DNA of 64,000 bases. Origin: Sweltsa coloradensis (taxonomy: Eukaryota; Arthropoda; Insecta; Plecoptera; Chloroperlidae). The stretch covers positions 1,178,001 through 1,242,000 of the forward strand of contig JAMZAV010000158.1 of assembly GCA_024449915.1 (NCBI GenBank), written 5' to 3'. This document shows positions 1-10,741 of this stretch, piece after piece. A program made the translations under genes and the position numbers. Every line of letters starts with the position of its first letter. Positions within the stretch are counted from its first letter, which is position 1. Below the pieces are notes generated by a model. The model was not told the origin of the DNA. It ran no database searches and saw only the letters and a list, made by a program, of their open reading frames with translations.

Positions 1-905
1 CTTTATCAGATAAATTATTATACATTGGATTTAGGTCGCGATTTTTGAGCCGCGTCATCGCTAGCAAATATGACAGGTTTATCAATCGAGGTTATGTCTC
101 CTAAAAATGATTTGCTACTGTTTTTAATCAACTAATTTTTATATTTGTTTTAGCTCAATCAGTTTTCAAATGTATAAGCATGGTGGGTTTTGTCATCATT
201 AAGAGTGAAAGGAACTTCTAGAACAGAACAGCTGTATTAAAAGTTACCAAAATTTTGTAACTTTGTGTTGCAAGTTACTCTTACTAACAATAGAACGCGT
301 TCCGTAAAAAGTTCTCGAAAAAAGAACGCGTTTTCAGGAACGCGTTCTTTTTTAAAAGTTCCTACCCAGCACTGGTCACACCGAACATGTTTTCTTACTG
401 TGATGAAGTTCTATGTGGTCTGCAGGCCTAGTGCTGGTTACACATGATCTTGATCCTATCGTAGTCGAATCCAAGTCCCTAGAATAAACATACAGAATAG
501 AATATTAAATAGGCCTACTACTCTGTAGAACGCTATTGAAATAAGAAAACATTTAAAACACAAATAATTGCATTTTAAAACTATTCACGACTTTGACAAG
601 TCAATGTTAGTAGTAGGCTAGCCTAGATCTAATTTGTATGGTGTTTAATAGGGAATTTGCATAACATTATTTTATGGTTCTACTGGGTAAAGGCCACCTT
701 CCTTTACACAAAAATATTTTATTTTCTTGATTTTGAGAATATTTTCAATTATAAATTAAAAAGGTGAAAGTTTCCTACATATTTTGGCGGGAAAAAACGG
801 ATCGTCACGATACTTCATGATACCAATCAACCAATCACGTAACGATATATCAAGTTACTCGCTTTCGGAGATTATCTTGTCTGTGGAAGCTCATTTTGAC
901 CTAGT
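1..905. other. Intergenic, no gene recognised
   Basis: AT-rich sequence with only short shadow reading frames. The one visible structure is a cluster of AACGCGTT palindromes at about 293-350, where AAGAACGCGTT and its complement form a small hairpin. Confidence 0.5.
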
Positions 906-1675
906 TTTTAGTAATATCAGAGTCGATAAAGAAGTTTCCCCTTTGGGGAGGTCCTCCACCTCTCTATACCGCCCTGGGTTAAATAAAAAGTCGGTTTTTG
1001 GCGTTGGGAATCTAACGTTCCGCGCGACTCTGTGTGACGATTGATGGAACTACTTCAATAAAGTACGTCACTTTTCTACTAGTAGTTAACAGTCGATGAC
1101 GACAAATGGCGGAAACGTCAAAATATTAAATACGATCGAATGTTGGCGAATGTTTTGGCATAAAGCAAACTCTCTTTATTAATGAGGATATTTCTGATGG
1201 AGTAGACCTAAGCTTAGGAGCTAGGCCGACAATATGTATTGTTAAAGATTTCGATTTGAGTGCCTAGGGCGTACTTACGTCTGAAAACTGTATTGTGGCC
1301 TTGGGCCTAGGCTACACTTACGTCCGTTAGGCTTGAACAAGGCATATCTCAAATTATTTCGCACAAAAATGTCACTGACGCCTGCGCAACACTTTATAGT
1401 ACAATAATAAATCAAAAGTAAATCGTTTTAAAAGACTAGGGCCCAGGGCTAATATGATTGAAATAAAATTGAAGTTTGACGTTTCGTCTGTTGTTTGTTG
1501 ATTTCAGCGTCACTGCACATCGATAATCTACTGCCCGTATTTAGCGTGCAGTGCTTTTATTAGTTTCACATTGGAGCCGCTCTCAGCGCGCAGGACGTTA
1601 GATTCCGTTTTGACTTGGGAGTAAGGGGACCTCCCCAAAGGGGAAACTTCTTTATCGACTCTGGTAATATCACAG
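906..1675. repeat. Foldback/TIR DNA element, about 770 bp
   Basis: Positions about 909-957 (ending TTTGGGGAGGTCC) are nearly the exact reverse complement of 1625-1672 (beginning GGACCTCCCCAAA). The similarity continues inward: GAATCTAACGTTC near 1007 pairs with GACGTTAGATTC near 1594. This is the layout of a non-autonomous DNA transposon or MITE. Fragments of the same terminus (CTTCTTTATCGACTCTGG) recur near 7586 and, degenerate, near 16230. The longest internal reading frame (784-1044) lies across the left arm and is not a credible gene. Confidence 0.6.
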
Positions 1676-2693
1676 CTTTAACTGCAATTTAATTGATAAT
1701 AAGTAAAAACACAAATGTTGATTATAAAACTTGGAAAAGGACATCAACTGTTGTTTATTTTATTAATTATTTATTTATTTATTATTTATTTATTTAACAT
1801 CTATCCTATTCAGTTATAAAAACTGATTTACAAAGGAGGACAACTAAATAAATCTAATTACATAGATGCAGAAAAGTATTGTTGGCCATTGTTGTAAGAA
1901 CCAAAGACTTTGGTAAAAGAAGGGATTTTCGTTGTTTATCTAGGCGGCCGTGTTCGTCATGAGGGCCGGTGACGTAAGCAGCCGTTTCAAAATAATGTGC
2001 GGGAAATTTTAAAGGTCAAACTTTGACCCTCAATAGATATTGAGCGATTAACTTTTAAAACCTTAAATTAACGTTTATATCATTTTTAGAAGAATATCTA
2101 TAGGCCCCTAATATATTGCATATACTTTTACCGATATCTGGAACTTATGCAAATTACCTATTAAATGAATTTACAAGAGCTTTTAATACTATTGTACTTC
2201 TTACAATTGTTTTTCGTCCAATAAAAATAATTGATTAACTGCAAGCTATAAGTGATATAAAATCACTAATACGAGCACAGATAATAACGAAATGTGTAAT
2301 CGAATGGTGTGTTCGTTGGTCACAAGTGGCTTGTAGTCCTGCCTGCTAGCATTTAAAAAAAAATCTAATACAGGTACAAAAATTTAAAGAAATCTTCCCG
2401 GCAAACTCTTTTTCGGGAGGTTTCTGGTTCGATAATACCCGCCACCGTTAATACTGACTGACAATTTGTTCTCTTGGACTTCGTACATCCCCTTCACAAT
2501 TGCCCAAACTCCCCAAAATACCTATATCGTAATAGACTGTAAGTGTAGGGGTGCATACAATCCCTTAGCAGGTTACCCACGAGAAACTGAATCTGTAAAT
2601 CTTGAAATGAGGCGAATCTGACTTTGAAATCTATGTCTGTTCTTGACAGAACGATGGTTATTTTGAGCGAAACAGCGAAGACTTAAGCCTATA
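1676..2693. other. Intergenic, no gene recognised
   Basis: An AT-rich TTTA-type simple stretch lies at about 1755-1800. Possible degenerate SINE debris is seen at about 2395-2600. No coding region is recognised. Confidence 0.4.
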
Positions 2694-2696
2694 CAG

Positions 2697-2992
2697 TGGC
2701 GTACGCAGGAATTTATTTCGGAGGGAACTTCTAAAAACGACTAAATGGGGGTTAGGGGGGGGGGGATATAGCCTTCACAATAGTGCTGACGGCAATTTTT
2801 CACAAACTACGTATTGTTCAAGTGGTTTTTATGTGTTTCAGAATAAGTTGGTGAACTAAAAAAAATGAATACTAGATGAATTTAATTTTTGCGTAAACCT
2901 AGATTGACCTAGATGATTTGCAGAATATAATATTTAAGCTAGGATTTCGAGGGGAACAAGTCCCCCTCCCTAAACCCCCTGGATACGCCACA
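2697..2992. mobile_element. Non-autonomous hAT-like element with CAGTGGCGTACGC terminus
   Basis: The left end reads CAGTGGCGTACGCAGGAA and the right end carries GGATACGCCACAG, an imperfect inverted repeat. The flanks GCCTATA (left) and GCCTACA (right) look like a diverged target-site duplication of 7-8 bp. The internal stretch (ATGAATTTAATTTTTGCG, TAAACCTAGA, ATTTAAGCTAGGATTTCG) reappears inside the element at 32918-34002, so this is a family. It has no coding capacity. Confidence 0.55.
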
Positions 2993-3016
2993 GGGCCTAC
3001 ATAACAAGAATCAGTT

Positions 3017-3391
3017 TTATTCGTGTCTAATGTGAGTTTGCATATCTTGCACTTGGCCATTGATAGCACACATTTTCTGTGGTAGATTAAAATACAAATA
3101 CATTTTGTTCCTCGAGAACAACTTGTCCTTTCCCAAGTGACTTGATAGGTGTATGGAGTGAAGATATTTCCTAGGGAAAGTAAAGCTAACGATTTGGCTT
3201 TCCGGGTTGGCCTCTAAGTAACCAGGGAAAAAATACGATTTTCTGTAGCCCTCTCCACGCTTGTTCGGGCGATTGAGCCTAAGTTCTATGATATTGATAT
3301 CTGGTGAGACTTTTTTTGGGCCATCAAAGTCCAACTCGCAAACTTCTCGTGGTTTGGCCCGTGAGTAGAGGAGTTTCACTCCCTGAAATTA
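3017..3391 (-). CDS. Possible 3'-terminal exon of an unidentified gene
   Basis: On the minus strand a good acceptor (TTAATTTCAG) precedes an open frame running from about 3391 to a stop at 3017. The usable frame encodes about 120 residues of ordinary mixed composition, for example FFPGYLEANPESQIVSFTF. An AATAAA overlaps the region just after the stop, as expected of a compact final exon. I do not recognise the protein and see no convincing upstream exon. It could be a real terminal exon with upstream exons further right, a decayed transposon frame, or chance. No function is proposed. Confidence 0.3.
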
Positions 3392-3719
3392 ATGGCGAGC
3401 TCTGGCTCGTCGTCGGGGAACTTTCCCCTTCCCTTTGACTACCTCCCCGACGGCGACGACAATGACAACACGGACGGATGATGACACAGACTAAGACGAC
3501 CACGACGTGGGGGAACCCCTGCCCTCCCCACGCTTGTGGCTAGTTCTGACCAGCAAAGGCCTGTCCACCCCTTGTCCCCCCTTGTCCCCCCTTGCGTTCC
3601 ACCCCTTGGAAAGTAGTATACATGGTGGTAACTCACACATAGAAATTGTTTTTTTTTGTTTTTTCGTTTTTTTTCCCGTAGGAAACCTGTAAAAGGGTGC
3701 AATTAGCCCCTCTTCAGGT

Positions 3720-3925
3720 GAACTAGGTATGTGCGGATAGGAAATTGTGAAGGGATGTCCGAGGGCTATTTAAGAGGACTCAATCCCTTGCATTCGCCTT
3801 AACGACTGAGGAAAACCTCGGAAAAAACCTTCAGTCAGGATTGCCCGGTCTCGACGGGATTCGAAACCGGGACCTCCCGAATCAGAGTCGAGCGCTTAGC
3901 GCCCGAGCCAACACTGTCGGTAGAA
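3720..3925 (-). repeat. tRNA-derived SINE
   Basis: Read on the minus strand, a tRNA-like head (GCGCTAAGCGCTCGACTCTG) is followed by a B-box-like GGTTTCGAATCC. A tail follows with CAATCCTGACTGAAGG, GGGATTGAGTCC and GCCCTCGGACAT. A second copy on the plus strand at about 36180-36375 shares the same order of blocks (GACCGGCAATCCTGACTGAAGG, then GCCCTCGGACATACC). The tRNA fold is degenerate, so this is a SINE rather than a functional tRNA. Confidence 0.6.
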
Positions 3926-6900
3926 ATTGTTTTATCTTGGAGGCGCAAAAAATCTTCGCTATTAATTAAAGCGCCTTAAAAAACTACTAATACTAATAAT
4001 AATACTAATGGTGACGAGGATAATTAACATTGTTTTCCTCCCCGAGCGCAGATAATATATATATAGTTCACTATGTGCCCCGAGTGTACACTGGATTACG
4101 CATCGCATGCTGGACTCGACGACATAAACTTCGACCCCCCCCCCAACCCCCGCGTGCACTTGCTACCGCTCGCTTGCACCCTGCCTTCAGCAGCTCAAGA
4201 CAAATAGGGCCCACACTTTATCATCAGCAAAGCATTGGGTCGATGTAATCAAGCAATTTATTAACAAAATGAAATATTATGATAATTATTATGTTATTTT
4301 GTTTTAAACGTTGTTGAATTTTTTTATTATTAAATTAAAAGAAAACAATATTTATTACCTATATGTAATTTTTTAAAATGTATTTGGGGGGTTAAACCAA
4401 TAAATAAATAAAACAATACAATGGAAATCAATACAAAAATAAAAAATCCATCTCAACCATCATTGTTGCGACAGCCTTTATGTCGTCTTGGCCACCCTGC
4501 CTATGTCGAACCCCGGGCGAGTACCTACCAATCTTCTACGTAATTATTACACTGTCCTACTCCCGACAGTGGTGTGTGGGACTGATTCAGGAGGTCACGG
4601 GTTTGAATTTAGGGTTGCCAACAAAATTGTAAATTCGAAAGGTGGACAAATGTGAAAGGTGGATAAAGGTGGATGGTTGGTTGTGAATGTAAAGAGTGCT
4701 AATGAACTAAACTGAAACCGAACTTCTTTAGATTATTATTTCGATCCCTTGCGGTTAGTGATGGGAATTTAATGGAAAAAATCTTTAAAATATCATGAAC
4801 ATTTTCGTGAAACTTTGAAGGTTTGTTAATCTGTACTTTGAACTGTATTGTACCATAATAAATAAAAAATATTTGTTTCTACAAAGGATGTAGGCTCCTC
4901 CAGTGGGAGCTATGCTCAGGTGTAATAATAAGTACCGAATACTAATATGTAATATCTTGTTGATTGGGTTTATTCTTTTAGAATTTTGATTGAATTTGAT
5001 TGAATTTTGATCTTTTTAAATTTATTTGTAATTTTTTTTTTTTAATAAATTGAAGCCAGCGTGCACATTGGTTAATGGTTAGGCAGAAGGTGTCTGAGCT
5101 GAGAAGGTAGAGCTAGTATGTGACCTTGAGCGAAATGAAATATTAATCCAGCAAAATGAGCTGTGGTTTAAGATTTAATTAATGATTGTGGGTGAATTTG
5201 TGCAAACAAATCCTAGGGGTGGACATTTGACTGTCCACCTGGAGGAAAGGATGGACAATGGATATAAATTATATTCCCAATGGTGACTGGCCACCAGGCC
5301 AGGTGGACAGATGTCAACCTTAGTTCGAATCCCGCCCACTAATGTCCAGACTGAAATAATTTTCCAAGGTTTATTTCAGCCGTTCTAGCGAATGCAAGGG
5401 ATCGAATTGAATTGAAGCAGCTTTAGGACATAGGCTTGTCCAAACACCAACATACCTAATAAGACATAGGAGCATGCATTGAGCCCCTTGCAGGTTTCCC
5501 ATGATAAAAACATGCTTTAGTTTCTTACCTGTCAGCGTAGAGCTACTATTGTTGCTTCGTGTTATCCTGTGCCCCACTTCATTATTTACCATCCACTGTA
5601 ATAACAGCATTTTTACAAATTTATTTTAAAAAAACTTGCACTTGCTGAACTGTAACGAATTACTTACAATACTTAAAACGTTTTTCTACACTCGGCCATA
5701 ACCTCAAATGTAACAATGAAATTTAGTTAGTCTAATGTCCACGATTAGGCCTACGCGTAGGCCCTTTAGATTTATATCGTTTGGGAAGTAAGAAGCAAAC
5801 CCAAACCATGCAAGGTAGCCTACGTGAGACAATACAAGCACTCAAGCAGTTTTATTGATGATAATGATGATGATGTTTGTATTACTGGTGCAAATCGAGA
5901 CGATGGGAGCAAAACGAAGAGAGTGAAAAACTTCATATGACTGTCCAAACAGGATTAAAAAACATGGTTTTTCCAGATCATTGCTCATTTGACCAGACGA
6001 GACGAGGAGAGCAGCAAATCAGTGATTTCAATGCAATACACGATAGAAATAAGAGATTTAACGCAAGCGTCTCTCAGCGTCGCGACGTGGCGCATTACAA
6101 GATGGAGACCAGTAAAATGGATAATCGAACGATTTTAGCTGCGAATATTCTGTAAATCGGAATGGATCTGTTATCGAGGATACTATACTAATTGTCGCTT
6201 ATAGCTTATCAAGATTATACAATAATTCTTGTTTTGTTTATGTAGGAAACTAAACGATACGAGACCATGAAACTATAGTGTCCTAGTTTTATCGAACGCG
6301 ACTGAGCCCTTCTTGCATTGCAGAAAGCTGTGTAGTACCCTAGCCGGCCGGCACTAGACCTGCCTACCTCTATCACTCCACTTGTACCGTGGGCCTAGTA
6401 AGAACATTTGAACACGCACAACTTCAGGGACGATTCTACACTGTGAACTATCTATCATGTGTGTTACTTCAGTTGAGAAGCTGTACGCGTACAACCAAGG
6501 TCCAAGTGACATTCTCACTTCTTTGATTTCTGTCGCGATGTAAGTTTGGTTAAAACCGTCACTTGGACATATCGAAGTCACTATACGTAACACCAGTTGA
6601 GGCACAAACTAAACACACGACACTTGGTACTTATTTATTGTTGATTACGGTGTAATAATTATTTTATCTGAACGTATCCGCAATCAGGTCCTTCCTCGTT
6701 ACCGGTGAGGGGTGAACTGTCACACTGTGGCCTTTGGTCCGCTCTAAGAGTAAGACCGGGACCGTGCCGTGGTTTTTAAGCAAGGGGGCAGTGTACGGTA
6801 CGGCCTACCTACGCAGACATAGAGAACCTGGATCTTATTAACTACGTTAATAGAGAAGCGCATTGGATGTTCGTGTGTTAAACATTTCTGGGACTCACCG

Positions 6901-7753
6901 CCCTAGAAATGTAGCGTTCTCACCGTCCAAAAGTGTGTAACTGGATCATTGATATTAAACCCCTATAGTAGGCTAGATTAGCAGTCTCCTATACCTCCGC
7001 ACAGGCGCGAGCGTAGCAAATTGAAGACTCAACCGGCCCATTTCAAGATGGCGATTTGGTGTTTTAATTTATGCTTTTTTAATGCAATAAAGTATTTTAC
7101 TGGATTGTTTGATATGGTTTTAGCTTGTGCAGCATGGTATTAAACAAAAGAAACAATACGAAGTGATTGCATAAGGGAATTTAGTAATCATTTGGTGTTA
7201 AAGGCTAGTATGCTTACCTGTCAACCTGGCGGCAATCTTGAGAACTATTTGGCCACAAATCGCTCCCATTTGATTAACATGTAAACTGTCATTTTAAGAT
7301 GGCTTCTAATTGTACCGGAAGTGGACCACCGACTGCTGGTCTAGCCAATTATATAGGATGTCTATGAACGGGATGTAGTCAAATTCACGCCAAGCAATTT
7401 AATATATTCCAATAGTTTGCCTGAGGCATGAACCTACGCCTAATAATGATAATATCTAATATAAAAATGTATATATATTATAACATCCATTGTCAACGAA
7501 TAATACCTTACTTATCTGCAAATTTGTATATTCAACATTGTACTTTGTTTGGTCCTTGAGTTGATTACCGACGATAAACCGGGGAAACTTCTTTATCGAC
7601 TCTGGTTGCCATGGTTACCAAGACCTTGGGCTCACTGCCTTTGCTAGGATTTTGATAGGAATTATCAAGGAACCAATGGATTACCCAGGCGGTGAGCCCT
7701 AATAAATGTCTAAACGCGCTACGTATCTAGAAGATAAAGCGGCGTTACGCAGA
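3926..7753. other. Intergenic sequence with SINE fragments
   Basis: Around 4590-4625 and 5325-5480 there are pieces resembling the SINE at 3720-3925 (TTCGAATCCCGCC, GAATGCAAGGGATCGAATTG). A 92-codon frame at 5877-6155 has no recognisable similarity, splice context or Kozak support. Part of the 6.0-7.3 kb stretch is less AT-rich, but no gene can be supported. Confidence 0.4.
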
Positions 7754-7990
7754 CAGTGGCGGATACAAAGGTCGGAGGGGGGAGGTATGGCGATCGCCCC
7801 CGATTTTGATTGCATAGCCATCACTTATTATGTCATTTTCGATTTGTAACTTGTTTTTATGCATTTCAAATTGCAAATACGCAATTTTTTCAATGCGGGA
7901 TAGCGGCTTCCACTTTCAAGCAGAACTTGTACTGGTGTTGGAAAACCGAACTCCCTTCCATGAATCAGAGCAGGGCTATATCCGCCACTG
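7754..7990. mobile_element. Short TIR element, CAGTGGCGGATA ends
   Basis: The left end CAGTGGCGGATA and the right end TATCCGCCACTG are exact inverted repeats enclosing about 240 bp with a poly-G tract just inside the left terminus. Flanks TACGCAGA and TACGAAGG may be an eroded 8-bp duplication. This is typical of a hAT-type MITE. The two overlapping frames at 7810-8063 lie in and beside it and are not genes. Confidence 0.55.
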
Positions 7991-8306
7991 TACGAAGGCC
8001 CATCTTAGCCCAACGATAGACAATTGGGAAGGTCTTGTATTCCCATCCGCTAGGTCCCGATAGTCAAAATGTACACTCAAAATAAATTGACTGTATTATA
8101 GATCAATGGCACTGACATAGCTGTCACTTTTAAGAAAGTGCATTAGAAATACAGTACTTTCAAGACGAGTCCACAGCCTCTGTCTCTCTTTGAATGTAGG
8201 TTATTACATTTTCATTTATTTCATACTTTCAATGTGTTCTAGACAATTTCTTATGTACATTGATGTTGTGTTATATGTTTACTTTTTAAATGGTAATCAA
8301 CGTTTA

Positions 8307-9056
8307 TTGGATGAGCGTAGCGAGCGTAGCGAGCGAAGCGAAGATTCCATTTCACTACACTGGAGAAAAAAATCCGGAATGTTTTTTTTTTTTTTCTTTT
8401 TTTTTTTCTGTATTTTTGTCTGTTTGTCCACACGATTCCGGCTAAACCAATACTCCAATTGCGATGAAATTTTATGGGGGCCTTCGAAATCTCTGAACTT
8501 AGAACTGCCACGTTTTTGAGCGCAATCGAAAAATTATTTCTAATGAAAATCGCAAATTTACGATTTTTTTTCGATTTTTAAAAAATTTCTTCGACTTATA
8601 ACATCTACATGCTTAATCCGATTTTAATGATTTTTTTACAGAACCTTAATTTTATGAATTAAGATATTCGTGTGAAATTTGAGAACAATCGATAAATTAT
8701 TTCTCATGAAAATCGAAATTTTACGGGTTTTTTCTTTTTTTTAACAATTCTTTCACTTATAAAACCTACATGCTTTATCCTATTGTAATGATTTTTTTAC
8801 AGAACCTTAATTTTATGAATTATTATATTCGTGTAAAATTTGAGCGCAATCAAATAATTATTTGTTATGAAAATAGCAATTTTACGATTTTTTTCTTTTT
8901 TTAAAATTACGATTAAGAAAAAATAAAAGAATAAAGTTAATTTTTAATTTAATTTAATTTAATTTAAAAAAATCGACTTAGTAATAATTTTTTCACAAAA
9001 CAACAGAAAATCTGCATAACACATGGCAGGTCAATGCACCAATTACGCTCATCCAA
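8307..9056 (+). repeat. Family R2 element, TTGGATGAGCGTA ends, internal subrepeats
   Basis: It starts TTGGATGAGCGTAGCGAGCG and ends TTACGCTCATCCAA, an inverted repeat of about 13 bp. The interior is several diverged subunits of about 150-180 bp. Each contains GAGCGCAATCGAAAAATTAT, then ATGAAAATCGCAATTTTACG, CTTATAACACCTACATGC and CAGAACCTTAATTTTATGAA. An outer block AACGCGGCGGGACTTAAG is also shared between copies. Other copies are 9929-10741 (inverted), 14570-15000 (partial), 50487-51064 (direct) and 53880-54615 (inverted). It has no coding capacity. Confidence 0.65.
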
Positions 9057-9411
9057 CAACGCGGCGGGACTTAAGCGTTTTCCTAGTTATTTTGTGTGCA
9101 TTTATGAAATCTGATTTATTGTTCTCATATGAAAAAAATCATAAATACATAAATGCAAGGATAATATACCAATAAAACATGAATTCGTATTTCGAGTCTA
9201 TACAGGGTTATACTCTATACCCACTCAGTCAGTTTCTTTAGATTCACGTACACTTCGATATGTCACTTTGGCAGTGATCGATCTCACTCAACTGGCTTTG
9301 ACGAAAAGAAGTTTTATTTTTCTAATAAACTTAGTAAGTAAGCAGGTAATTTTGTCCAGATCTCATGGAAACAGTTTAGAGTAGCCTAGAAGCGTTGAGT
9401 GACTAACTATA

Positions 9412-9928
9412 TAGCTAGAGTCCTACGGCCTATGCTGAGTGTCTACCCCCTTCAAAATTTTCCTCCGCGCAGTAGACATTGCCGACATGCTAGCAGCGTG
9501 CCCGACAGCTCGAGCAAGCTACAGTCTACCTAGCAGCAATCGGAGTAACTTCGTAGGCCATAGTGGAGAACCGGATGGTCAATTTAAATTAGAACGCGCG
9601 GAAAATATTTTTTTAAATAATATTCATGATACAAAGCATTGTTGTAGGTTTCGCGATTAATATTATTATACATACATAATAAAATGTTTTCGAGTGTAAA
9701 ATACAAATGAATATGTCATATATTGTTTGTTTTATATATTTTAACATAAAATAATATGTATTATATTTGAAACTTCTAAAAGTTTAAATTCTCTAAACTG
9801 TAATGGTAATAAAGTTATTTTGCAGCTGCATGGTATTGTTTATAGGAAGGCCATGCTTATAAGGAAGTGTATTAAAAGGAAATATACTAGGGAAAGCTTC
9901 GCTCCCGCCCCCTTTTTCAGGCGCGTTG
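9412..9928. repeat. Left arm of a broken inverted duplication
   Basis: The sequence from GCCTATGCTGAGTGTCTAC (near 9429) through CAATCGGAGTAACTTCGTAGG and TGTAGGTTTCGCGATTAATA to the GCATGGTATTG region (near 9830) is found again in reverse complement at about 15005-15390 and 16260-16380. The similarity continues into the adjacent R2 copy. The short frames here are shadows of repeat sequence. Confidence 0.6.
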
Positions 9929-10741
9929 TTGGATGAGGCGTAATTTTTTAAATAAGAAAAAAGCGTAAAATTGCGATTTTCATGAGAATTATTTTGATTG
10001 CGCTCAAATTTCACACAGATATATTAATTGAGATAATAAAGGTTCTGTATAAAAATCGTTTTCCCACGGCTAAGCATGTAGATGTTATAAGTCAAAGAAA
10101 TGTAATAAAAAATAAAAAAAACGTTAAAATTGCGATTTTCATAAAAAAATATTTTTTGAAGCCTCAAATTTCACACGGAATATATTAATTCATGAAATTA
10201 AAGGTTTCTGCGAACAAATCCATTACAATGGATAAGCATGTAGGTTGTTTAAGTCGAAGAAGTTAAAAAAAAAAAAATCACGTAAAATTGCAATTTCATG
10301 AGAAATAATTTTTTATTTGCGCTCGAATCCACACGACTATATAAATTCATGGACTAAAGGTTCTGTGAAAAATCATGTACATTCGGATAAAGCATGTAGG
10401 TGTTATAAGTCGAAGAATTTTTAAAATCGAAAAAAAATCGTAAAATTACGATTTACAGGAGAAATAATTTTTCGATGCGCTCAAAAAACGTGGCAGTCTT
10501 GGTTCCGAGATTCGAAGGCTCAATAAATTTTATTCCCCCCCCCCCCCCCAATTGGGAGTATCGGTTAGCCGAAATAGTGCTATCAGACACAACAAATAAT
10601 ACAAACAGAAAGAAAGAAAGAAAGGAAACAAAAAAAACATCCGGATGTTTTTTCCAGTGTAGTGAAATGAATCATTTTTTTTTTTTTTTTTTAAAATTTT
10701 TTTTTGTTTTTCTTTATCGCTTCGCTGCTACGCTCATTCAA
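9929..10741 (-). repeat. Family R2 element, inverted copy
   Basis: It begins TTGGATGAGGCG and ends TACGCTCATTCAA. It carries reverse-complement versions of the R2 subunits (GCATGTAGGTGTTATAAGTC, GGTTCTGTGAAAAATC, TTTTCGATGCGCTCAAA). A poly-C run at about 10536-10550 and an AAAG tract near 10610 interrupt it. It abuts the inverted duplication described at 9412-9928. Confidence 0.6.
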
